Both the position numbers and the translations under genes were made by a program. The notes under the pieces were generated by a model. That model ran no database searches. It saw only the letters and a list, made by a program, of their open reading frames with translations, and was not told the DNA's origin. A stretch of 64,000 nt of DNA, taken from assembly GCA_015680685.1 (NCBI GenBank), contig MNCI01002989.1:455484-519483 (forward strand), in the 5' to 3' direction. This DNA comes from Gnetum montanum. Lineage: Eukaryota; Streptophyta; Gnetopsida; Gnetales; Gnetaceae. Below are positions 13,158 through 22,890 of this stretch, piece after piece (position 1 is the stretch's first letter; each line of letters opens with the position of its first letter).

Positions 13158-13660
13158 TTGTGGGTGGTCCTACCTTGCTGACTTCCTAGTCATCCATGTA
13201 GAAAAATGTAAGGGGAACTTTCCAATCATCATGGGAAGAGCCTGGCTAAGCACGGTGAATGCACGACTAGGACTCCAAGATCTTTCCCTAGAAATTTCAA
13301 AGGAAAATCCTTTCGGGAAGATCGAGAAGAAAAGAGTTCCATGCATCACGTACAGTGACTTAGGGCGCAACTATGTGCAACAGTTATGGTCTACTAAGTG
13401 GACATCCATTCAAGCATGCAGTCGGTGTATCGAGGAAACGCCAATTCAACAGTGCCTATATGTAGCAGCCACTAACCAAGAAGGCACCCAGTGGCTGACA
13501 GCTAATCCTGCTAGCAGCACATTATGCATAGAATCATCTGAGGGGCTAGTGCAAGCCTATATTAATAGCACATATGTGATGGAGGAGATCCAACGAACCT
13601 CCATCGTTAATGACTTAGATGATTGGGGAAAGCTAGAGATCCCTGAGAGCTTCAAGTAAG
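13158..13660 (+). pseudogene. pol: Retropepsin C-terminal fragment and pol linker
   Basis: The frame reads WSYLADFLVIHVEKCKGNFP, then IIMGRAWLSTVNARLGL. FPIIMGRAWLST is the conserved C-terminal strand of an LTR-retrotransposon aspartic protease. The DSG active site is not present, because the left part is missing. A linker (CITYSDLGRNY, then QQCLYVAATNQEGTQWLT) leads toward RT. The element at 47388-54444 has the same protein on the - strand at 50774-50502 (GDFPIIMGRAWLSTIDTCLG), which confirms the frame. Confidence 0.75.
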
Positions 13661-14715
13661 AGCCCCTTGAGCTAAAATCCCTACCGACTCACTTAGAATA
13701 TGCATTCTTGCAAAATGGCAAGCTGGTAATTATCAATGCTGCCCTTGCTCCTGAACAAAAAAAGAAGTTGCTGGTGATGGTAAAAAAATGGGTTGCTACA
13801 TTTATGTGGTCCTATCCTGAGCTGATTGGCGTTGATCCCAGGATTTGCCAGCACCGGATCTACCTTGACCCTTCCATGAAGCCACGGTGACAACCACAAA
13901 GACGATTGAATCCCAATCTGAAGCAAATAGTAAAGGATGAAATTGAACAACTACTTAAGGTAGGATTCATTTATTCTGTCGTTGATAGCGAGTGGGTTAG
14001 CCCCCTTGTTATCGTACCCAAGAAAGGTGGCAAGTGGAGGGTCTGTATCGACTTACGATTGCTCAACATGGCAACTTTCAAGGACCACTTCTCACTCCCA
14101 TTTGTGGACCAGGTGTTGGACACAATCGCAGGACACCAATATTACAAATTTTTGGATGGTTATAACCAAATCCAAATCGTACCAGAGGACCAGGCCAAAA
14201 CTACTTTCATGAGTCCATGGGGGACTTTTGCATATAAGAAGATGCCCTCTGGCCTGTGCAATGCACCTACGACATTCCAACGCATTTTCCTAAGCATCTT
14301 CCAGCAACAAATCAGCAATGATGTAGAAGTCTTCATGGATGACTTCTCCACCTATGATGCCACGTTTGAGCAAGCTTTGGAAAGTCTAGAGTAGGTTCTA
14401 AAGAGGTGTGTAGACACCAATCTGCAGCTCAATTGGAAAAAGAGCCATTTGATGGTCTAGGAGGGCATAGTGTTGGGGCATCGCATTTCATCAACAGGAA
14501 TTAGCGTAGACCCTAAAAAGATTAGGGTCATTCAAGGAATTACCCACCAACCAAGTACTGTCAAAGATGTGCAATCATTCCTTGGACACACTAGTTACTA
14601 CCGGCGCTTCATTGAACACTTCTCGAAGATAGCCCGGCCGTTGGTAGAGCTTACAAAAAAGGACATTCCATTCATCTGGACCAGGGATTGCGAATTTGCA
14701 TTCCAAGAGCTGAAG
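13661..14715 (+). pseudogene. pol: Athila-like reverse transcriptase
   Basis: The clearest protein relic in the window. Motifs in order: LKQIVKDEIEQLLKVGFIY, WVSPLVIVPKKGGKWRVCID, FKDHFSLPFVDQVLD, YYKFLDGYNQIQIVPEDQAK, WGTFAYKKMPSGLCNAPTTF, and the catalytic box VFMDDFS (FMDD, as in Athila). It continues into EGIVLGHRISS and VQSFLGHTSYYRRFIEHFSK. The catalytic aspartates are intact, but the frame is broken by TGA at 13888 and TAG at 14392 and 14458. The TAG at 14458 precedes EGIVLGH, where relatives have Gln or Lys. FMDD and the surrounding motifs place it in the Athila lineage. Confidence 0.88.
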
Positions 14716-15160
14716 TAGAAACTCGTAGAAGCTCTGGTTCTACGGGCACCTGTTTGGTCTAGATCCTTTAACATTATGATGAATGCCTCCAACTACGCCT
14801 TGGGAGCCATGCTTACACAGTGTGATGATTAGAAACGTTCATATTATATCCACTGTGCAAGCCATAGCATTATGGGTGCACAACTGAACTATACCACCAT
14901 CGAGAAAGAAAGAATTGATGGTGATGGTGTTCGCATTGGATAAATTCCAGAACTATGTGCTTGGATACGAGGTGTTTGTGCACATAGATCATAGTGCTAT
15001 CTGGTTCCTGATGAATAAACCAACGGTGAGCCCCCGCATAATTCGGTAGCTGGTGATTCTTTAGGAGTTTGATATGACCATGGTAGAAAGAAAGGGGTCT
15101 GAGAATGTGGTCGCTAACTATTTGTCTCAATTACGATGGGATAACACAGAAGAGGAGGAG
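14716..15160 (+). pseudogene. pol: Athila-like RNase H
   Basis: The frame begins after TAG 14716 with KLVEALVLRAPVWSRSFNIM, then NASNYALGAMLTQCDD and QLNYTTIEKE. A small insertion near 14900 shifts the frame, after which FALDKFQNYVLGYEVFVHID and HSAIWFLMNKP can be read. It ends in RKGSENVVANYLSQLR, the conserved RNase H tail of Athila-type pol (ENVVADHLSRL in relatives). TAG stops lie at 14830, 15047 and 15062. The one at 15062 precedes EFD, where relatives read LQEFD. Confidence 0.8.
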
Positions 15161-16340
15161 CCTTTATCCTATCAATTTCCAGATGAACTTCTCTTTACAG
15201 GCGCCGTTGATCCTCAAGCACCCAAGGAATCTCCTTGGTTTAACCGCATCCTCACCTACCTTACAACCCATGAGCTGCCAAAAGAATGGAACCATCGGCA
15301 GAAACAACAGTTTCTCCATAAGGCCAAGCATTTCATGGAAATCAACGGCCACCTCTACAAGGTGTGCGTAGACGGCTTGGTTCGATGGTGTCCTTGACGA
15401 TGATACACTGCGCTTCTTCAAGATGCTCACAAGGGCCCCTGTGGGGGCCACTATGCTAGATGCAGAATAATCATTAAAATCCTTCTTGTAGGGTATTATT
15501 GGCCTACACTTTTTAGGGATGCACAATGGTTCACCCACTCCTGTGAACGATGCCAGAGAGATGGTGGGATGTTGGCACAGTTGGAGGGACCTCAACAATG
15601 GATTCAGCCACTGGAGCCCTTTGACATCTGGGGTATCGACTTCATTGGCCCCATCACCTACTTGTCAAATGGAAAGGCATACATCATCATAGTGGTGGAC
15701 TACTATACAAAGTGGGGAGAAGCAGTAGCCGTCATCAACTGTTCTTCAAACACCACCGCACTATTTGTCTAGCAACAAATCGGTACCAGGTTTGGAGTGC
15801 CTTGCGCACTTATTTCTGACAATGGGACTCACTTAACGGGGGTCACTTTTCGAAAACTCATGCAACGCTTAGGGGCAACACATAAATTCACAACACCTTA
15901 TCACCCCCAAGCCAATGGGTAGGCCGAAGTCACAAATAGGGAAATTACCAAAATCCTTACACAAATAATTAGCAAATATAGGAGGGATTGGAGTACCAAG
16001 CTCAACGATGCCCTATGGGCCTATTGCTCTACTTGGAAACTTCCTATGGGGTATTCTCCCTATGAGTTAGTGTACGGTAAGTTGCCAACACTTCCAATCC
16101 AGGCAGAACTCCGGAGACTATCCACCACCTGTGACCTTGACCTTGACTACCGCTAGAATAATGAGAATGATTAATCAATTTGAGTCTGTTGGATGAGAAC
16201 CGATTAGTGGCCCTATTTTCAAATGAAACCCACAAGGCCTATAACAAGAAATGACATGATCTTAGGATTTGGAAGCTCACGTTTAGATGTGGAGACAAGG
16301 TACTTTATTGGAACCCCTCACATATATCCCAATCAACTAA
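15161..16340 (+). pseudogene. pol: Athila-like integrase
   Basis: N-terminal HHCC zinc-finger residues are visible: DAH, GGHY and SCERCQ (about 15400-15565). The catalytic core shows WGIDFIGP (15630), ISDNGTHL (about 15815) and PYHPQANG followed by TAG 15920 and AEVTNREITKI, the three places expected to hold the D, D and E of the active site. SPYELVYGKLPTLPIQAEL follows (16050-16110). TAG stops fall at 15770 and 15920, and TGA appears near 15397. After 16150 the frame degrades, and the C-terminal domain is only hinted at around 16200-16340. Confidence 0.8.
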
Positions 16341-16611
16341 GTTTCAGACACTATGGGATCCTTTCCATCTGAAACCTTTCCATCTGGGTCCTTGCTCATC
16401 CAAAACCCTAGGGATCCCACCAGAACACAGTTGGTCAACTGCCAACAACTCAAACCTTTCTGTGAGATTCACACAGCCAGTGTCATAGCCTCGTCATCAA
16501 TCGGTCATCCACACTCCATCTTTTGCATCTCCTCCTTTCCACCTAGTCATGGGGGAGACCCTCATCTCTGCCAATCCATCCCACTACACCCCTCACCATA
16601 TTATTATTATT

Positions 16612-16720
16612 TTTTGTTTTACACTTTTTTTTCTTCCACTTTTTGTTTTCCATTTTTTGTTTTACACTTCCTTGTTTTCCACTTTTTGTCTTACAATTTT
16701 TTGTTTTCATTTTTCATGTT
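16612..16720 (+). repeat. T-rich minisatellite (ttttgttttacac type)
   Basis: Repeated ttttgttttacac and cactttttgttttcc words with a period of about 14-19 bp. The - strand of 50029-50145 has the same repeat in the related element, so it was present in their common ancestor. Confidence 0.7.
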
Positions 16721-17130
16721 TTTTATTTTTTGTTGTCATCATATTGTTTGGTGCGGTTGATTTTTGTTATGATGGGTATTGTAATAGTCTTCCTAGTTAT
16801 CTGGTTCCCACCATTGCATGGTTGTCCTTAGATTTTAAGTTGTTTCCACTTCATAAACTTGGCAGTGAGTCCATGTCATCCACCCATTCCCCATTCCATG
16901 GTTTTCCTTGTGTCATGAACATGCAATCCCTTCTTCATTTAAAAAAATTTTAATCAATGTGTGACTTGTGTAGTTACTAGACTAAGGGATGACCCAATGG
17001 TTTGAATGGTGTGACTTCAAGGAGAGTGCTTTATTCATTGTTTTGTTCTATTCCTTGGGTTGCTAGTGTGTCCTTATGGATTTCCTCCCACTCCAAGTCT
17101 CTCTTCACGGAAGCTTCTTGGCAATTCGAC

Positions 17131-17307
17131 CTTGCATGGTGTGGTCCTCACTAAAAAACTTCCAAAAATAAATAAATAAATCAAGGATTCAAAGCACACC
17201 CCTTGGTCAAATGCATGCAAACACGCATGGGTCTTTGCATGGTGTGGTTCCCCCGCACAAAAGAAAAGAAAAATGAATCGTGGTGGGAATTCAAAGCACA
17301 CCTCTTA
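17131..17307 (+). repeat. Tandem duplication of about 100 bp
   Basis: Two copies (17131-17205 and 17232-17307) share ttgcatggtgtggt at the start and attcaaagcacacc near the end, with an A-rich middle. The related element carries only one copy (49440-49530, reverse complement). Confidence 0.6.
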
Positions 17308-18297
17308 GACCGCCTCTCACGGGCCATACACTGTAGTTATGGGACTTCCTTGGTCCCCTCTAACTTTGTCCTGTTTTACTTCCTTCTTCTCACATTTTCT
17401 GGAGTGGTGGTTCTTTGTGGGGTCATTCTTGTTTCCTTGGGGGATGGTCGGAACTTTGTTTATTGCTGCGATGTCATTGTTTGCAGATGGTTTTGGGTCT
17501 GTCCTCAGGAAGGTTCTACCAGGTCACTTAACCACACTCTCACATGGGGTTTCATGTGGTTGACACTCGAAATTTCCATTTTCTCCTCTTCTTCCATTCC
17601 CACTTCTCTCCGTACTCACCTCACTACCCTTTTTATGTTTTGTGTGTTCGTTGTGTTTTCTTTAGGTCTCTCATGCCTTGGCGGGTTCTCTTGGTTTAGA
17701 GTCTTAATTGGTGACACAACTTATCGACATTAGGGCCCATGGACCCTGGTGTTGAGGGTATGCAAGGGCTACAAGGCTATTGCCTGCTATGGGGAGGACC
17801 CACCTACATATTTCTGGTTATGCTTGTTAAGCTTCCCATCCTTTGGATTTCTTGGTTGCCTAGTTTCAGTGTCCCATCATTCGATTTCATCCTTGCAAAG
17901 TTCTTTTTCCATCCTGTTCTCCCATTTTGTCTCTTTTTCATGCTTAATTACCTTCATCCTATCCTTAATCATGATCGGGCCTTTCCTGTGCTTCAAATGC
18001 TTTAATTTGGATTTTCAAATTTTTCAATTTGGGTGTTTTTTAGGTTGGTTAATGCTGGTCCACGGGTGAACAGTGCTGCATATACGGGGCACCGTATACA
18101 CAACCACTACGTATATGCGGCCCTATCGATGCAGTGCCCAACCCCTATATATACCCCGTCGTACTTCTTCATTTTTCATTATTTGGAGTCCAAATTGAGG
18201 GGATTTTTTGCCATTTTTTCTGCCTAACCCTTCCCAACGCACCTACACTCCATCGCGTGTCCGCATCAACCTGTCCTTGCCCTTTTCCACAACCGAA

Positions 18298-18327
18298 NNN
18301 NNNNNNNNGGGGGGGGGGGGGGGGGGG
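18298..18327. other. Assembly gap (11 N) followed by a 19-G run
   Basis: Unknown bases occupy 18298-18308 and an uninterrupted G19 run follows at 18309-18327. The run is unlike its surroundings and may be a sequencing or gap-filling artefact. Continuity of the element across this point is not assured. Confidence 0.9.
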
Positions 18328-18530
18328 TGGTGCCCTTGTGTAATTAATTGATTAATTAACTAATTAGTTGTTAATTACAAAACCTTTGGCCCTAACCCCT
18401 AACTTAACACTCCGCGAAACTTAACGGTGTGCCTGTGCTATTAACATAACTTGGTCAAACTGAGAAAGTATATACGGACCATCTTAAACTACTTATGAAT
18501 GGTCTAACGGACAGTTATGTTTGTTTTCAA

Positions 18531-21341
18531 ATGGCACCAAAACCAAGGCACCCAAGGGATGAAGGACCATCACAACTAAGGGACAAGTGCCCACGCATGG
18601 GAAGGGGACGAGGTGTGCAACCGCCAGAGTATGTGGAGGGTCCCCATGCAACTGGGCCCTTCCGCAAAGGACCTGACGTGGAATCTGTTCACTAGATTCC
18701 CGAAGAGGAGATTCCCGACGTGCAATCACTAGGGGATGAGACTCTTGGGATAGCACCATGGCTTGAGGTCACCCTGACCCAAGCCTGCCTTGATGCTATG
18801 ATGCCACGCAAGGTGCAATGGATGGTCCTCTAAGAGTTAAATTTTGGACCATTCCTCGATAACGCTCCAGATGACATGAGACTTCAATTGCAGAACTCTC
18901 CGATGTGGCCAATCATCATAACCAGTGGTGAGTGGTACTTAGGAGAAACTTATCTCTTCTGGATGAATTAGCAACTAGGGTCAAGAGTAAGAATAAAAGA
19001 CATTTATGTCTCTTACTCTTCGGAAGCTATAGCGCAAGCTCTGGGGTTGCCCAAAATAGGGGAAGATGTGGCAGAAATCCCTAAGCAGGCTAATCCAAAG
19101 GTGAAGGTGCAATGGATCCAATGGTGCTATGGGGTAGAGTGCAAGGAATTTGGTTCCTTGGCCACGGCGGAGAGAGTATACTCCAAGATAGTGTCTTACC
19201 ATTTGAATCCAATGGTAAGACCCAGCAAAATCACAACCTTCTTTGCTCGTGCGTGTGGCGCCTTAAGTGGGAAATTTTCCATGAGTCTTCCACAACTGTT
19301 GTTTCTGGAGATTGAAAAAAGGTTCGCTAAGAATGGACGTGGAAGACGAGCTCTCCCTTTTCCCTACCTAATTCAAAAGTTATGCAAACGGGCAGGGATA
19401 GCACGGTACTCTAATGATATAATCTGGCGTGCCTCAAATGCCTCATGGCGAGAGATGATGAAAGATAAAACTCCTGCCACCACACAGATAGAGGACGAGC
19501 AACAACCACCTCCACCACATCCACGAGCTCTGAGAAACACTCTTGAGCCAGCAAGAGCAATCTAGCAGGACTAGTGGAGGAGAAGATACTTCGGTCTATC
19601 ACCCTGCCATGAGCCACCTGGAGTAAGTTGAATAATCAGTCAGCTTGCTTGAAAGGGCAGGGTCAATATTCTCCACCGCCCAAGCATCAATTCCACTCAG
19701 AACAAATCCAAGCATCTGAGATGTATCAACTACAACCCAGCAGTTATTCCCTAAAATCTCAGGGAATGCTGCTACTTTCTCGGTATGCTTGGAGGATGGT
19801 GAGGGGGCGACGGTCCTGGTGATGTAGCACCAGGGATAGGAAGTTGCAGCCGAAGTGGTTCCTGATACAATTGCTACAGTCCTCAATGCACCGGTAGCAC
19901 CTGTACCAAACATTTATGGATTACAAGATGTATAGGTATCTCCTAAAACTTCGCATAGCAAGATTGATGCAGCCCAACATGAAGAATTGTTGGACCGACT
20001 AGTAGGAATCGGGCAATCGCTTTCAGATGGCTTCAATCTTCTGGACAACATCACTGCAACCCAGTCAGAGCTGCTATTGGCAAGGGGCAAGAACCTTATT
20101 TTGGAGGGGCAACTAGAAGTGGCTCAAGCTGCTTGTCAGCGCTTGGCAATGGAGGTTGCCCAATTAAGAGCCCAGCTTGCCGATCTGGCCATCCTCGATC
20201 GTGAAATCACTAAAGATGAAGCTTTTCAATAGCTTCAGCTTAAACTTTAAGTTGTTGAGGATGAAAGGGAGATGGAGATCCTAGACAAGTCCATAGCAGA
20301 TGCCCGAGTGTATTACTTAGAGAAGGACTTGGTGGAGGTTTGCCAGGAGAATGTGCAACTGACCGTAGAAGTTCATCGCCTGCGTAATGTTGGTGCAGAG
20401 AACGAGCACATGAAAGATTTCATCCACCAATAGTAGGAGGAGCTAGCCAGGGTGAATGCAAATATAAGAAGGTTGGCTACTAAAAATTGAAATCTGTCAA
20501 TGGAGGAGGTTCGGGCATTGCGACAGAAGTTTGCAATCGAAATTTCCACTTGGAAGAACGAGGCTCTAAAATTTGAAAAAGTCAAAAATCATTACAGGGA
20601 CCAAGTGGGATTGCAGAAGGAGGTGAACGAGAAGCACATTCAAGTCGCTAAAGCCCAGAGGAACCAGGTGCTCCAGCAGCTCCGAGAAGGAGGCAATGTA
20701 TGGCCATCCATCTTTGATGGACTGAACATCTACAATAAAGCAGAAATTTGCCTAAAGGAGTTGCAAATTGAAGAAATGACAAAATACATGGAGTTAGCCA
20801 ACCTTTGCTCTACAAACTTGGCGTTGCTCACAGCCGGGAGACTACGATCAGAATTAGAAAAATAAGTGGCGCCTCATATTCCCTATACGAGGGTGAGTTT
20901 TAGGAGTACAAGGTAACAAAATAGAAGTTGGCAATAGCAAACGCAGAACTCGAGGTCCTCCGAACAAGCTTTGAAGGCCAACATACTATCGCGGAGGACC
21001 TAGCCCGAAGAATGAATGACTACCAATAGCTACAGTTATCAATTCGAGCGTTTGATATCAAACGCAAGAAGTTTGCAGCCTAGTTTGTCAATTTAAAAGA
21101 ACTCTTCCTAGCGCTGCCTTGCCCTTGGGAAGTTCCAATTCCAGCACACATTGGAGAAGTCGCCTGGACTATGAATGAACCCAGAAGCAAAGAAGAGAAA
21201 ATGAGGGCTCTCTTGGAGGCTTTCCGACTACCTCCAGAAGTTGCAGCTACCACAGGACTTCCGACATCCATGCCACCACCAACACATAGGACAGAGGCTG
21301 GAGAAGGACCATCAGAACCACTACCCCCAGGGATGGTGTAA
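18531..21341 (+). pseudogene. Env-position ORF: plant-transposon-protein-like domain plus coiled coils
   Basis: The chosen start is ATG 18531 (MAPKPRHPRDEG), 190 bp before which lies AT-rich DNA. Region 1 (18531-19565) carries TSGEWYLGETYLFW, SSEAIAQALGLPK, VQWIQWCYGVECKEFG, YHLNPMVRPSKITTFF and LPFPYLIQKLCKRAGIA. This ordering resembles the family called putative plant transposon protein, often found with LTR elements. Region 2 (19987-20865) is charged and heptad-like (VAQAACQRLAMEVAQLRAQL; MEEVRALRQKF), so it is predicted coiled coil. A tail ends PTHRTEAGEGPSEPLPPGMV and a stop at 21339. It is broken by stops at 18693, 18831, 18969, 19563 and several near 20230-21085, mostly TAG, and by two frameshifts (between 19565 and 19987; near 20866). 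Function is unknown; position between pol and LTR matches Athila env-like ORFs. Confidence 0.65.
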
Positions 21342-21580
21342 TCTTCTCCAGTAATTTTATGCATCATCCTACATAGCAGAGGCTCCAGGACCAGCGGAGT
21401 GTTCAATTTTATCTTTGAACACTACCATTTTTGTAATTTGTCCCCCTCTGTAACTCAGGCACTTGGTCAAATTTATGTTGTATCATGTGTATATCATTTA
21501 TGTGTTAAGTTATGTGTGTTGTAAATAAGAATCCATACCTTTCAAATTGTAAAGTAAATTGAGGACGAGTTTTTGCTCAG

Positions 21581-21591
21581 TTGTGGGGGTA
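21581..21591 (+). other. Polypurine tract of the Athila-like element
   Basis: ttgtgggggta lies directly before the LTR start TGATGAAGTG, as expected for the plus-strand primer of an LTR retrotransposon. The - strand element has catgggggta at the equivalent place. Confidence 0.75.
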
Positions 21592-22517
21592 TGATGAAGT
21601 GTCAAAAGTCAATGCGTCGATTGGGCCGCGTATACGGGGCCACGTCGACGCGGGACCATCAACGTAGCCACCCTACATCAATGTGGCCCCGTTTATGCAG
21701 CTAACTTTCCTGGATCTATAAATATAAGGGCCTTCCACCTCATTTAGGCATCTTTTTGAGTAGTAGTAGCAAAGCTCTTGCAGTTTGTTCCTGTAAGAGA
21801 TAGAATATTTTCAAAATGCCCGCAGCAGGTGTAAGAAAAGTGATCGGATCTTTATTCAAGCGTTGATGTATCTAAGCCCATTAGCGTGACGAAAATAAAG
21901 TTGAACTGTTCAAGCATACCTTGCAGCATTTGGACTTAGTTGTTTCATGCATTTAATAGTTTAAAATGTTTATGCTTTATTAATTACTTGTTAATGCTTT
22001 ATTAGTTACTTGTTGATTATTTATGTTTTCATTATTATAATTTTAATCATTATTGTTCATTTGTAGCTCATTAAAGCCATAAGTATGACCATCTCGAACG
22101 TAATCCAAACACTTGGTAAGCCCAGCGACGCTTAACGTTTGGTAACCCAGTAGTGTTAAGAAATGCTCAAAATGTGCTTGGAAGATGGGACCAGATACTT
22201 ATGCTAGGAGTAGTTAGAATATAAACTAGGATAATTAGAGATTAGATTATAGTTTATTCCTTACCTTCCATACTTCAATTAGTCACCAAAAAAGATAATT
22301 AAAAAGATATAAAAATAATTAGCCTTAGTCTCACTTAACCAACGTAAACAAAGCCTCACAAGTGAGATTAGGATGTCAACGACCGTTCTAACCCAAGGTT
22401 TCACTGGTTAGAAGTTTGGTGTATGTTATGTGCTTATAGTCTGCAGATTTCGACTGAGTCGTGCGTGAATGCTCGTGATTCATATGGTTGGGCGTAGGGG
22501 TACCTAGCCACTCATCA
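21592..22517 (+). repeat. 3' LTR of the Athila-like element (926 bp)
   Basis: It begins TGATG and ends CATCA, a 5-bp terminal inverted repeat, directly after the polypurine tract. The last 35 bp (ggggtacctagccactcatca-type end) match the end of the LTRs at 47388 and 53671. U3 is GC-rich with short palindromes (cgtatacgggg, cgtcgacgcg), followed by a TATA-like ctataaatataagg at about 21717. The R/U5 part shares agagatagaatatttt and cggatctttattc with those LTRs. No second copy lies upstream. Confidence 0.82.
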
Positions 22518-22890
22518 ATGGCCATGAAAGAAATTAGAGGCCTCTTAACTCTAAAATATGAAGAGCTTCAAAATGCTCTCATTGCTTATGAAACGAATCT
22601 CATAAGTGGAGGAGCTATTCAAGAAAGGTCCATTACCTTAAAGACTACCTCAAAGGAGGAGCTCAATGATCATGATGAGGGTAGTGAAGATGAAATTACC
22701 TTTCTCACTAGGAAGCTACAATGATTGATAACTAGAAGAAATAAAGGAACATATTAGCAAAGATTCAATCAGTCCAAAGGTAGAGAAAGTGTAAGAATTT
22801 TTTAAATTCTAATTTAGATTTTTCTTCTCTAGAATGTTGGATGTGTGGTGAAAGAGGGCATCTGGCCTCCGAACTTCCTAGTAGTTTCAG
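22518..22890 (+). pseudogene. gag: Copia gag C-terminal part with degenerate zinc knuckle
   Basis: MAMKEIRGLLTLKYEELQNA, then SITLKTTS and DEITFLTRKLQ match the end of the copia gag domain (UBN2 type; relatives read ..LTLEELIGSLKTYE.. and ..ALLTRKF..). About 100 bp later a CCHC knuckle can be read at 22835-22873 as CWMCGERGHLASE, where the last Cys is replaced. The N-terminal half is absent because the LTR of the previous element ends at 22517. A stop after LTRKLQ and a frameshift separate the two parts. Confidence 0.68.

Larger units (their letters stand above)
16341..18297 (+). other. Post-pol spacer of the Athila-like element
   Basis: About 2 kb without a recognised gene. It holds a T-rich minisatellite (16612-16720) and a 100-bp tandem duplication (17131-17307). 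Blocks at 16600-16720 and 17230-17310 reappear, reverse-complemented, at 50029-50145 and 49440-49530 in the - strand element, so the spacer is shared by both. Near 18075-18170 there is GC-rich text with tatacggggc, cgtatac and a TATA-like ctatatatacccc, resembling the U3 of the LTR at 21592. It may be a promoter or a remnant of another LTR. Confidence 0.6.
13158..22517 (+). mobile_element. Athila-like Ty3/gypsy element, 5' part missing
   Basis: Order along the + strand: protease C-terminal fragment, RT, RNase H, integrase, a spacer of about 2 kb broken by a gap, a long env-position ORF with coiled coils, PPT, and a 3' LTR. No 5' LTR, PBS or gag is present, because the left end abuts a Tat-family fragment. 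Its LTR end and spacer are related to the element at 47388-54444. Because of the gap at 18298-18308, it is not proven that pol and the downstream ORF belong to one insertion. Confidence 0.75.

Noticed and set aside
16353-18069. Several 60-176-codon frames in the Athila-like spacer as genes
   Set aside because: T-rich or hydrophobic low-complexity translations without family resemblance, overlapping in several frames.
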